From an uncultured bacterium (GTDB lineage: Bacteria; Actinomycetota; UBA4738; HRBIN12): a stretch of 7,001 nt of DNA. This document shows positions 1 to 6,123 of the stretch, in pieces (position 1 is the stretch's first letter; the number at the start of each line of letters is the position of its first letter). A program made the translations under genes and the position numbers. The notes under the pieces were generated by a model. It ran no database searches. It was given only the letters and a program-made list of their open reading frames with translations, and was not told the origin of the DNA. The stretch lies in NCBI GenBank assembly GCA_937881155.1, contig CALGFI010000093.1:1-7001 (forward strand). The letters run 5' to 3'.

Positions 1-279
1 CTCGCCAATGTCCCCGCGATGGCGGGCCTTGCCGCCGGCGCGATCGTCGCGCTCCCGTTCGACCTCACCGAGCGCGCCATGCTCGGCGACGGCGGCGCGA
101 ACCTGCTCGGGTTCGCCGTCGGCGTCGCGGTCGCCGACGTGCTTGCCGATCCCTGGGTACCCGTCGCGGCCGTCGCCGCGGTCGGGCTGAACGTCCTCGC
201 CGACACCGTGACGTTCAGCCGCGTGATCGACGCGACTCCACCGCTCCGCTGGGCCGACGGGCTCGGACGAAGGCCCTGA
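1..279 (+). CDS. MraY/WecA-like glycosyl-1-phosphate transferase (family 4), C-terminal fragment
   Basis: The reading frame is open from the first base and stops at TGA 277-279, so only the last 92 residues are seen. They hold two hydrophobic stretches likely to cross the membrane (roughly residues 4-20 and 36-65). Between and overlapping them lies MLGDGGANLLGF, which resembles the GDxGS/A motif of polyprenyl-phosphate sugar-1-phosphate transferases (MraY, WecA, TagO). The end, SRVIDATPPLRWADGLGRR, is cytosolic in character and fits the C-terminus of the MraY-like proteins that often lie before pyrG in Actinomycetota. Members move a sugar phosphate from a nucleotide sugar to a lipid carrier at the inner face of the membrane, for cell-wall or surface glycans. 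The exact substrate cannot be read from this fragment. The Ser of the motif is Ala here (GGAN), while the Asp is kept. Family assignment is fairly secure; specific function is not. Confidence 0.72.
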   Translation, partial: LANVPAMAGLAAGAIVALPFDLTERAMLGDGGANLLGFAVGVAVADVLADPWVPVAAVAAVGLNVLADTVTFSRVIDATPPLRWADGLGRRP

Positions 280-327
280 GCACACGCACGAACGGGCGCC
301 GTACGGCCCTGAAAGTCGAGGAGCACG

Positions 328-356
328 CTCGACGTGACGGCCTGCTCTGTTACGAT
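328..356 (+). promoter_or_regulatory. Candidate promoter for pyrG with very short leader
   Basis: TACGAT at 351-356 fits the actinobacterial -10 pattern TANNNT. A weak -35-like CTCGAC or TCGACG lies at 328-334, 16-17 bases upstream. Transcription would start around 362-365, only a few bases before the GTG at 368. No Shine-Dalgarno sequence lies in front of that GTG, which agrees with a leaderless or near-leaderless message. The site is inferred from sequence alone; short matches like this arise by chance. Confidence 0.4.
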
Positions 357-367
357 GCCATCCCGAC

Positions 368-2041
368 GTGCAGACGCCACTGGGGAAGCCGCCGGGAAAG
401 AAGGATCCGAAGTTCATCTTCGTCACCGGTGGCGTCGCCTCCGGCCTCGGTAAGGGCATCACCACCGCCTCGCTGGGCCGCCTCTTCCGCTCCCGCGGAC
501 TTCGGGTCGCTCTCCAGAAGCTCGATCCGTACGTCAACGTCGACCCGGGGACGATGAACCCGTTCGAGCACGGCGAGGTGTTCGTGCTCGATGACGGGGC
601 CGAGACGGACCTGGATCTCGGCCACTACGAGCGCTTCACCGGCGAGAACCTCCACCGCGGTTCCAACGTCACGACGGGCGCGGTCTACTCCGCCGTGATC
701 CAGAAGGAACGCAGGGGTGACTACCTCGGCAAGACCGTGCAGGTCATCCCGCACATCACCGACGAGATCAAGGAGCGCATCCGCAACCACGCCGTCGCCG
801 AGAACGCCGACGTGGTGATCGTCGAGGTCGGCGGGACCGTCGGCGACATCGAGTCGCTGCCGTTCCTGGAGGCGATTCGCCAACTGCGCAACGAGGTCGG
901 ACGCGACCGCTGCGCGTTCGTCCACGTGAGCCTGATGCCGTTCATCGGTCCGTCGGGCGAGCTCAAGACCAAACCGACGCAGCACTCGGTCAAGGAACTG
1001 CGTTCGATCGGTCTGCAGCCGGACGCGATCGTGTGCCGTTCGGACCGGGTGATCGGCCGGCACCTCAAGGAGAAGGTCAGCCTGCTGTGCGACGTGCCGA
1101 TCTCTGGCGTCGTGTCCGCGCCAGATTCCGACTCGATCTATCGCGTGCCGCTCGTGTTGCACGACGAAGGGCTCGACCGTGAGCTCGCGCATCACCTGCG
1201 GATCGACGCCGATCCCGACCTGAGCGAGTGGCGCGACCTCGTCAACCGTATCGATGCCGCGTCCGAACCCGTCCGGATCGCGATCGTGGGCAAGTACGTG
1301 AACCTTCGCGACGCCTACCTGTCGGTGATCGAGGCGCTCAAGCACGGTGGGTTCCACCACGGCGCACACATCGAGATCGAGTGGATCTCGTCGGACGACC
1401 TCGAGGGCGGCGACATGCGCGAGGTCTTCGAGGGGATCCATGGGATCGTCGTCCCCGGCGGATTCGGATGGCGTGGTGTGGAGGGCAAGCTCGACGCGAT
1501 CCGACATGCGCGGGAGAACGGCGTGCCGTACCTCGGTCTGTGCCTCGGCCTGCAATGTGCGGTGATCGAGTTCGCCCGCAACGTTTGCGGGCTCGACGCG
1601 GCGAACTCCTCCGAGTTCGATCCGGCCACGCCGCACCCGGTGATCGACCTGCTGCCGGAGCAGAAGAACGTGACGGATCTCGGCGGGTCGATGCGCCTCG
1701 GCGCGCAGCCGTGCCACGTTGCTCCGGGCACCAAGGCCGCCGACGTGTACGGCGAACCCGTCGTATACGAGCGGCACCGTCACCGGTACGAGGTGAATCC
1801 CGCGTACCACGAGGCGTTGTCGGGGAAGGGTCTCGTGTTCTCCGGCATGTCGCCCGATGGGCGACTCGTCGAGATCATCGAGCTCGAGGACCACCCGTTC
1901 TTCATGGCCGGGCAGTTCCACCCCGAGCTCCGCTCGCGTCCGACGAGGCCGCACCCATTGTTCCGCGACTTCATCGGTGCCGCGCTGAAGCTGGCGCGCT
2001 CCGGCGCGGTCGCGGAACCCCCGCTGGTCGTCCGCCGCTAG
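368..2041 (+). CDS. pyrG: CTP synthase (glutamine-hydrolysing)
   Basis: Makes CTP from UTP with ATP and glutamine, the last step of de novo pyrimidine nucleotide synthesis, in the cytosol as a tetramer. The 557 residues match the usual family length of about 540-560. The N-terminal amidoligase domain (about 16-285) has the P-loop GGVASGLGKG at 21-30, the KLDPYVNVDPGTMNPFEHGE region at 51-70 and the VEVGGTVGDIES segment at 153-163. The C-terminal class I glutamine amidotransferase domain (about 303-545) has the oxyanion stretch GGFGWRG (364-370), the nucleophile Cys392 in LGLCLGLQ, and the His518/Glu520 pair in FHPE. The GTG at 368 is chosen because it gives the normal distance to the P-loop; the ATG at 355 is out of frame. 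About 15 residues precede the conserved KFIFVTGG, slightly more than usual. It is the first gene of the tight cluster. Identity is very secure. Confidence 0.97.
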   Translation: MQTPLGKPPGKKDPKFIFVTGGVASGLGKGITTASLGRLFRSRGLRVALQKLDPYVNVDPGTMNPFEHGEVFVLDDGAETDLDLGHYERFTGENLHRGSNVTTGAVYSAVIQKERRGDYLGKTVQVIPHITDEIKERIRNHAVAENADVVIVEVGGTVGDIESLPFLEAIRQLRNEVGRDRCAFVHVSLMPFIGPSGELKTKPTQHSVKELRSIGLQPDAIVCRSDRVIGRHLKEKVSLLCDVPISGVVSAPDSDSIYRVPLVLHDEGLDRELAHHLRIDADPDLSEWRDLVNRIDAASEPVRIAIVGKYVNLRDAYLSVIEALKHGGFHHGAHIEIEWISSDDLEGGDMREVFEGIHGIVVPGGFGWRGVEGKLDAIRHARENGVPYLGLCLGLQCAVIEFARNVCGLDAANSSEFDPATPHPVIDLLPEQKNVTDLGGSMRLGAQPCHVAPGTKAADVYGEPVVYERHRHRYEVNPAYHEALSGKGLVFSGMSPDGRLVEIIELEDHPFFMAGQFHPELRSRPTRPHPLFRDFIGAALKLARSGAVAEPPLVVRR

Positions 2042-2049
2042 GTACGGCG

Positions 2050-2079
2050 ATGCGGCGTCCGCCGGCAATGCGGCGATGA
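2050..2079 (+). other. Possible nine-codon mini-ORF between pyrG and the Nudix gene
   Basis: ATG 2050 opens a frame reading MRRPPAMRR and stopping at TGA 2077-2079. That stop overlaps the Nudix start codon as ATGA (2076-2079). An AGG that overlaps the pyrG stop codon (2040-2042) lies seven bases upstream and could act as a weak ribosome-binding site. The octamer ATGCGGCG occurs twice here (2050-2057 and 2068-2075). A 5-bp hairpin, CGCCG/CGGCG (2060-2064 with 2071-2075), ends just before the Nudix ATG. The frame could couple translation of pyrG to the Nudix gene, or it could be chance in a 34-base G+C-rich gap. There is no direct evidence of translation. Confidence 0.2.
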
Positions 2080-2606
2080 CCGACGACACCTCGAGCCACG
2101 AGCCGATGTCGGCGGAGACCGTCTACGACGGTTCGATCTTCACGCTCGTGCATGAGCACTGGCCGAATGGTGAGTACGACGTCGTTCGCCACAGGGGTGC
2201 AGCCGCGGTCGTGCCGGTGACGCCCGACGGCGACGTGCTCCTCGTTCGACAGCTGCGGCCGGCGATCCGGCAAGAGCTCGTGGAGATCCCGGCTGGGCTG
2301 CTCGACGCCGCGGGGGAGGACGCGCTCGCGTGCGCGGCGCGTGAGCTGTTCGAGGAAACGGGGTACCGGCACGAGTCGATGGAGTTCATCGGGGGCATCT
2401 ACACGTCCGCGGGCTACTCCGACGAGTACATCCACCTGTTCTGGGCGAGGACGTTCGCCGAGCCCGAGGCCATGCCGGAGGAGGGGATCCTGCTCGTGCG
2501 CGAGCCGTTCGCGGAGATGGCGGCCGCGGCACGCGCCGGCCGCGTCCGCGACGCGAAGACCGCGCTCGCGCTCGTCCTGACCGCGCGCAGACTGGACGCG
2601 TCATGA
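2076..2606 (+). CDS. Nudix hydrolase, ADP-ribose pyrophosphatase type
   Basis: Probably splits ADP-ribose to AMP and ribose 5-phosphate with Mg2+, clearing a reactive metabolite of NAD turnover. The protein has 176 residues. The N-terminal part (14-40) has the ETVYDGSIFTL and NGEYDVVRHRGA segments typical of ADP-ribose pyrophosphatases. The Nudix box runs from G74 to about Y97, ending REL-FEETGY, with metal ligands expected at E90, E93 and E94. The box has six rather than five residues between the first Gly and the first Glu (GLLDAAGE), as I recall for the M. tuberculosis homologue Rv1700. SAGYSDE (111-117) fits the substrate-loop Glu of the family. Position right after pyrG matches Rv1699-Rv1700. 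ATG 2076 is the probable start, but no good Shine-Dalgarno precedes it; ATG 2106 (Met11) is a possible alternative. The end overlaps the next gene by ATGA. Class is secure; substrate is inferred. Confidence 0.9.
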   Translation: MTDDTSSHEPMSAETVYDGSIFTLVHEHWPNGEYDVVRHRGAAAVVPVTPDGDVLLVRQLRPAIRQELVEIPAGLLDAAGEDALACAARELFEETGYRHESMEFIGGIYTSAGYSDEYIHLFWARTFAEPEAMPEEGILLVREPFAEMAAAARAGRVRDAKTALALVLTARRLDAS

Positions 2607-3952
2607 TCCGTCCCGCGACCCGCTACGCCCGAAGCGGCGAGCTCAACATCGCGTACCAGGTCGTCGGCGACGGACCGTTCGATCTCGTCTACGTCCCGGG
2701 CTGGGTCTCGAACCTCGACCTGATGTGGGAGGAGCCGTCGTACGCGGGGCTCCTCGAGCGGTTCGCTTCGTTCTCGCGACTGATCCTGTTCGACAAGCGC
2801 GGAACGGGACTCTCCGACCCGGTGCCATTCGACCAGCTCCCGACCCTGGAGCAGCGCATGGACGACGTTCGCGCGGTGATGGACGCCGCGGGATCCGAGC
2901 GCGCCGCGCTGCTCGGTCACTCCGAGGGCGGCAACATGTGCATCCTGTTCGCGGCGACGTATCCCGACCGAGCGTCCGCGCTCGTCCTGGTGGGGTGCTA
3001 CGCCAAGCGCATCCGATCCGACGACTACCCATGGGCTCCGGCGTGGGACGAGCGCATTCGTGAGATCGAGGACACGGAGCGCTCATGGGCGGACCCCGAG
3101 GTCGTACGGACGCTCTCGCCGAGCCGGGCCGACGACGCCGGGTTCGTGGCGTGGCTGACCCGGTACCTCCGCGCGTCGGCGAGCCCGAAGGCCGGGGCCG
3201 GGCTCCTGCGGATGAACTCGATGATCGACGTACGCGGGGTGCTGCCAGCGATCCGGGTGCCGACGCTGCTCGTCTACCGGTCGCACGATCGCGACGTGAA
3301 CGTCGAGGAAGGACGGTACATCGCGTCGCGGATCCACGGGGCGCGCCTCGTCGAGCTACCGGGACAGGACCACCTGATGTGGACCGGCAACGCCGACGCG
3401 ATCGCGGACGAGGTCGAGGACTTCTTCACCGGGACCCGCCGAGGGCCCGAACCCGACCGCGTGCTCGCGACGGTGCTGTTCACCGACATCGCCGGGTCGA
3501 CCGCACGCGCCGCCGAGATCGGTGACCGCGCGTGGAAGCAGCTCATCGACCGCCACGACGAGGCCATCCGACGCCAGCTCGACCGCTGGCGCGGACGTGA
3601 GGTCGAGACCGCGGGCGACGGGTTCCTCGCGACGTTCGACGGGCCGGCCCGAGCGGTGAGATGTGCGACGTCCGTCGTCGACGCGGTGCGCGAGCTCGGC
3701 CTCGAGGTCCGTGCGGGCGTTCACACCGGCGAGGTAGATGTCGCTGACGGCAACGTGCGCGGGATCGCCGTCCACATCGGATCACGCGTCGCCGCGCTTG
3801 CGGCTCCGGGTGAGGTGCTCGTTTCAAGGACGGTCGTCGATCTCGTCGCCGGTTCGGGGATCGCGTTCACCGATCGGGGTGAGCACTCGTTGAAGGGTGT
3901 GCCCAACGTGTGGCAGCTGTTCGTCGTGGAGCAGGGCCGACACGCCGGGTAG
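2603..3952 (+). CDS. Alpha/beta hydrolase - class III nucleotide cyclase fusion
   Basis: A 449-residue two-domain soluble protein. Residues about 8-278 form an alpha/beta hydrolase with nucleophile Ser107 in GHSEGG, likely acid Asp229 in SHDRD, and His257 in GQDH. Residues about 287-442 form a class III adenylate/guanylate cyclase homology domain: FTDIAGST with metal Asp295, AGDGF with metal Asp339, AGVHTGE (371-377), and GSR with the transition-state Arg395. The layout matches M. tuberculosis Rv1900c (LipJ). Three substrate-contact positions differ from canonical cyclases: the purine-selecting Lys is Glu335, its partner Asp appears to be Asn384, and the transition-state Asn is His391. The VHIG(A/S)R form is, as I recall, common in this subfamily. 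The product could be cAMP or cGMP, or activity could be weak. The hydrolase domain may sense a small ligand or act as an esterase. The ATG start overlaps the Nudix stop by ATGA, implying coupled translation. Domain calls are secure; activity is not. Confidence 0.92.
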   Translation: MIRPATRYARSGELNIAYQVVGDGPFDLVYVPGWVSNLDLMWEEPSYAGLLERFASFSRLILFDKRGTGLSDPVPFDQLPTLEQRMDDVRAVMDAAGSERAALLGHSEGGNMCILFAATYPDRASALVLVGCYAKRIRSDDYPWAPAWDERIREIEDTERSWADPEVVRTLSPSRADDAGFVAWLTRYLRASASPKAGAGLLRMNSMIDVRGVLPAIRVPTLLVYRSHDRDVNVEEGRYIASRIHGARLVELPGQDHLMWTGNADAIADEVEDFFTGTRRGPEPDRVLATVLFTDIAGSTARAAEIGDRAWKQLIDRHDEAIRRQLDRWRGREVETAGDGFLATFDGPARAVRCATSVVDAVRELGLEVRAGVHTGEVDVADGNVRGIAVHIGSRVAALAAPGEVLVSRTVVDLVAGSGIAFTDRGEHSLKGVPNVWQLFVVEQGRHAG

Positions 3953-3959
3953 GCTTTGC

Positions 3960-3986
3960 CGGAGGGCGCAACCGCTTCCACCTCCG
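3960..3986 (+). promoter_or_regulatory. Hairpin in the cyclase-ald gap
   Basis: CGGAGG (3960-3965) can pair with CCTCCG (3981-3986), a perfect 6-bp stem. It can be extended inside by GCG (3966-3968) with CGC (3973-3975) around a CAAC loop, leaving a five-base bulge on the 3' side. The structure ends two bases before the ald ribosome-binding site. There is no run of T after it, so it does not look like an intrinsic terminator. It could tune ald translation or RNA stability, or be a product of high G+C. A TANNNT match (TAGGCT, 3950-3955) overlaps the cyclase stop codon, but no convincing -35 accompanies it. Confidence 0.35.
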
Positions 3987-3987
3987 C

Positions 3988-3995
3988 GAAAGGGG
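3988..3995 (+). promoter_or_regulatory. Ribosome-binding site of ald
   Basis: GAAAGGGG ends four bases before GTG 4000 and is the only purine-rich Shine-Dalgarno-like run suitably placed. It decides the ald start at 4000 rather than at in-frame codons further upstream, such as 3910 inside the cyclase gene. Confidence 0.6.
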
Positions 3996-3999
3996 CGTC

Positions 4000-5118
4000 G
4001 TGATCGTCGGGGTCCCCAAGGAGCTGAAGGACAACGAGTACCGCGTCGCGCTCACGCCCGAGGGCGCGAGGGAGCTCACGCGCGCGGGCCACGAGGTCCT
4101 GATCGAGGATGGCGCCGGCGAGGGCTCCTCCATCCCGCAGCAGCGATACGAACGCGCCGGAGCCGACGTCGTCGGCGGCGCCGACGAGCTCTGGTCGAGC
4201 TCAGACATGATCCTCAAGGTCAAGGAGCCGATCCCGGAGGAGTATCCACGCCTCCGCGAGGGTCAGATCCTGTTCACCTACCTTCACCTGGCCGCGAGCG
4301 CGGACCTCACGAAGACGCTGCTCGAGCGGAAGGTCTCGGCCGTCGCCTACGAGACCGTTCAGCTGCCCGACGGACGGCTGCCGTTGCTCGCCCCGATGAG
4401 CGAGATCGCCGGACGGATGGCGCCGCACGTCGCGGCGAGATTGCTCGAGAAGGAGTACGGCGGCCGGGGCGTGCTCATGGGCGGCGTCTCCGGCGTTCGT
4501 CCGGCGCGGGTGCTCGTGCTCGGGGCCGGCATGGCCGGCTCGAACGCCGCGGTGATCGCCGCTGGTATGGAGGCCGAGGTCCTCGTCGTCGACAAGAACC
4601 TCGACAAGCTCCGTTTCGTCGACACGATCCATCGCGGCCGCATCACGACGCTGATGTCGGACCAGCTGACCCTCGAGCAGCGGGTTCGGGACGCCGACGT
4701 CGTGATCGGGGCGGTGCTCATCCCCGGTGCACGCGCGCCGAAGCTCGTGTCGGAGGAGATGGTCGCGTCGATGCGCGCGGGGTCCGTGGTGATCGACGTC
4801 GCGATCGACCAGGGCGGGTGCATCGAGACGGCGCGCATGACGACGCATTCGGATCCCACCTACGTCGTACACGGCGTGGTCCACTATTGCGTCGGCAACA
4901 TGCCCGGAGCCGTGCCGAACACCTCGACTTACGCGCTGACGAACGTGACGCTGCCGTACGCGCTCGACGTCGCGACGAAGGGTCTCGAGCAGGCGGTGCG
5001 CGAGGATCCCGCGCTCGCCCTCGGGGTCAACGCGTACGCCGGCGCGCTCACCAGCGACGCCGTCGCCGAGGCGCACGACGTTGCGTACACGCCGCTCGCG
5101 GACGCAGGCGTCGGCTGA
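4000..5118 (+). CDS. ald: Alanine dehydrogenase
   Basis: Interconverts L-alanine with pyruvate and ammonia using NAD+/NADH, a cytosolic hexamer in characterised members. From GTG 4000 the protein has 372 residues, against about 371 for the M. tuberculosis enzyme. The numbering coincides with that enzyme's substrate-binding residues: Arg15, Lys75, His96 and Asp270 are all present. The start MIVGVPKELKDNEYRVALTP is the family signature. The NAD-binding fold has GAGMAG at 175-180 and Asp198 at the end of the second strand, which favours NAD over NADP. HGVVHYCVGNMPGAVP (291-306) is the conserved active-site segment. It lies 47 bases after the cyclase gene and 15 before xerD. As I recall, ald also sits near pyrG and the Nudix gene in Streptomyces; in M. 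tuberculosis the Nudix gene is followed directly by xerD. In other bacteria ald responds to alanine or hypoxia; no such regulatory site is evident here. Identity is very secure. Confidence 0.96.
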   Translation: MIVGVPKELKDNEYRVALTPEGARELTRAGHEVLIEDGAGEGSSIPQQRYERAGADVVGGADELWSSSDMILKVKEPIPEEYPRLREGQILFTYLHLAASADLTKTLLERKVSAVAYETVQLPDGRLPLLAPMSEIAGRMAPHVAARLLEKEYGGRGVLMGGVSGVRPARVLVLGAGMAGSNAAVIAAGMEAEVLVVDKNLDKLRFVDTIHRGRITTLMSDQLTLEQRVRDADVVIGAVLIPGARAPKLVSEEMVASMRAGSVVIDVAIDQGGCIETARMTTHSDPTYVVHGVVHYCVGNMPGAVPNTSTYALTNVTLPYALDVATKGLEQAVREDPALALGVNAYAGALTSDAVAEAHDVAYTPLADAGVG

Positions 5119-5137
5119 GCGCGGAGTCGCTCCGTGC
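5119..5137 (+). promoter_or_regulatory. Hairpin enclosing the xerD ribosome-binding site and start codon
   Basis: GCGCGGAG (5119-5126) pairs with CTCCGTGC (5130-5137) around a TCG loop, giving eight base pairs with one G-U. The 5' arm contains the xerD Shine-Dalgarno GGAG (5123-5126) and the 3' arm contains the GTG start (5134-5136). The stem begins at the base right after the ald stop codon (5116-5118). A ribosome ending on ald would melt it, so the structure could make xerD translation depend on ald translation. The pairing is seen directly; the role is inferred. Confidence 0.5.
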
Positions 5138-6123
5138 GCGACGATGTTTCGTCTCAGATCGAGCGGTTCCTCGATCATTTGACGGTCGAACGCGGTCTGT
5201 CGCGCCATACGATCGCGGCATACCGGCGCGACCTGGGCCGGTACGCGGAGTTCTTGCGGCGCCGTCGCGTCGACGACGCGACGGAAGTCACGGCGCGGAA
5301 CGTAACGGCGCACATCGCGGGAGTGTCGTCGTCGACCCACGGAGACGGCGTGCCGTACCGTGCGACGTCGGTCGTGCGTGCGCTGTCGTCGATCCGAGCG
5401 TTCCACCGATTCCTGATGCGCGAGGGTGAGGCCGACGTCGACCCGACCGCCGGCGTGATCCGTCCGAGGCTCCCGCGGCGCCTTCCCAGACCGCTGTCGG
5501 TCGACGACGTGGGGAAGATCCTGGCGCAGCCGGGTCATACCACGGCGCAGGGCATCCGCGACCGAGCGGTCCTCGAGACGCTGTACGGCGCGGGACTGCG
5601 CGTCTCGGAACTGGTCGGTCTGGACGTCGACGACGTGGACCTGGAGGAGGGTCGCGTTCGCGTTCTCGGGAAAGGGAGCAAGGAGCGGGACGTTCCGCTC
5701 GGCCGGTACGCGCGGGACGCGATCGCCGCCTACCTCACACGCGTCCGCCCCGAGATCGCGACGGCCCGCTCGCGGTCGGCTTTGTTCCTGAACCTCCGAG
5801 GGGGCCGACTCACGCGACAGGGATGCACGGGCGTCCTCGAACGACACGCCGCCGCGGCGAGGATCCGAGCGCGCGTGAGCCCGCACACGCTCCGGCACTC
5901 GTTCGCAACGCACCTACTCGAGGGTGGCGCGGACGTGCGCGTCGTGCAGGAGCTGTTGGGACACGCGAGCGTCGCCACCACGCAGGTCTATACGCTGGTA
6001 TCGAAGGAACACCTGCGAGAGGTGTACTTCAGCTCGCACCCCCGAGCGCGGTCGAGCGAGCGGAGCGTGAAGGGAGGGGGAGGCCGTGTTGGAGCCGTCG
6101 AAGCTGGCGGAGCTCCGCGCTGA
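5134..6123 (+). CDS. xerD: XerD-like site-specific tyrosine recombinase
   Basis: With a partner recombinase (XerC, not in this window) it would resolve chromosome dimers at a dif site during division. The 329 residues hold an N-terminal SAM-like core-binding domain (about 5-96, with RGLSRHTIAAYRRDL at 20-34) and a catalytic domain (about 118-300). All catalytic residues of the family are visible: Arg156 (GLRVSEL), Lys180 (GKGSKER), His251 and Arg254 (HTLRHSF), His277 (LLGHASVATTQ) and the nucleophile Tyr286. Their spacing is nearly that of E. coli XerD. GTG 5134 has GGAG seven bases upstream. After about residue 304 there is a Ser/Arg/Gly-rich tail of some 25 residues, longer than typical Xer ends. 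Its codons overlap the ribosome-binding site and start of the next gene. The name XerD rather than XerC rests on order, as in Rv1699-Rv1700-Rv1701. A phage integrase is unlikely in this core context. Confidence 0.92.
   Translation: MRDDVSSQIERFLDHLTVERGLSRHTIAAYRRDLGRYAEFLRRRRVDDATEVTARNVTAHIAGVSSSTHGDGVPYRATSVVRALSSIRAFHRFLMREGEADVDPTAGVIRPRLPRRLPRPLSVDDVGKILAQPGHTTAQGIRDRAVLETLYGAGLRVSELVGLDVDDVDLEEGRVRVLGKGSKERDVPLGRYARDAIAAYLTRVRPEIATARSRSALFLNLRGGRLTRQGCTGVLERHAAAARIRARVSPHTLRHSFATHLLEGGADVRVVQELLGHASVATTQVYTLVSKEHLREVYFSSHPRARSSERSVKGGGGRVGAVEAGGAPR
6072..6083 (+). promoter_or_regulatory. Tandem strong ribosome-binding sites for the TraR/DksA-like gene
   Basis: Two adjacent copies of GGGAGG (6072-6077 and 6078-6083) lie eight and two bases before GTG 6086, inside the end of xerD. 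The first is ideally spaced. This is the strongest Shine-Dalgarno signal in the window and fixes the downstream start. It suggests that this small gene is translated more strongly than its neighbours. Confidence 0.6.

Noticed and set aside
298..307. Perfect 10-base palindrome GCCGTACGGC in the gap before pyrG
   Set aside because: It has no spacer for a hairpin loop, no following T run to be a terminator, and such G+C-rich palindromes are expected by chance; a repressor site cannot be argued from one copy.
350..2089. 579-codon open frame on the minus strand across pyrG
   Set aside because: It mirrors the pyrG codons; high G+C suppresses stops in the antisense frame. Its Arg/Val/Asp-rich translation shows no recognisable family, whereas the + strand is a textbook CTP synthase.
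3910..3999. Upstream extension of ald to ATG 3910
   Set aside because: It would add 30 residues lying inside the cyclase gene with no family match; GTG 4000 has a ribosome-binding site and puts Arg15, Lys75, His96 and Asp270 at the positions known for the M. tuberculosis enzyme.
3897..5429. 510-codon + strand open frame overlapping ald and xerD
   Set aside because: Its product is extremely Arg/Gly-rich and lies in a different frame from the ald and xerD codons, which carry all conserved residues.
4201..5913. 570-codon minus-strand open frame across ald and xerD
   Set aside because: It spans two well-supported + strand genes and their junction, and its translation is low-complexity Arg/His/Asp-rich: an antisense shadow.
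5134..6123. Recombinase as part of a phage or genomic island
   Set aside because: It sits in the conserved pyrG-Nudix-xerD neighbourhood, matches XerD motif spacing, and no attachment-site repeats, tRNA or phage genes are present.
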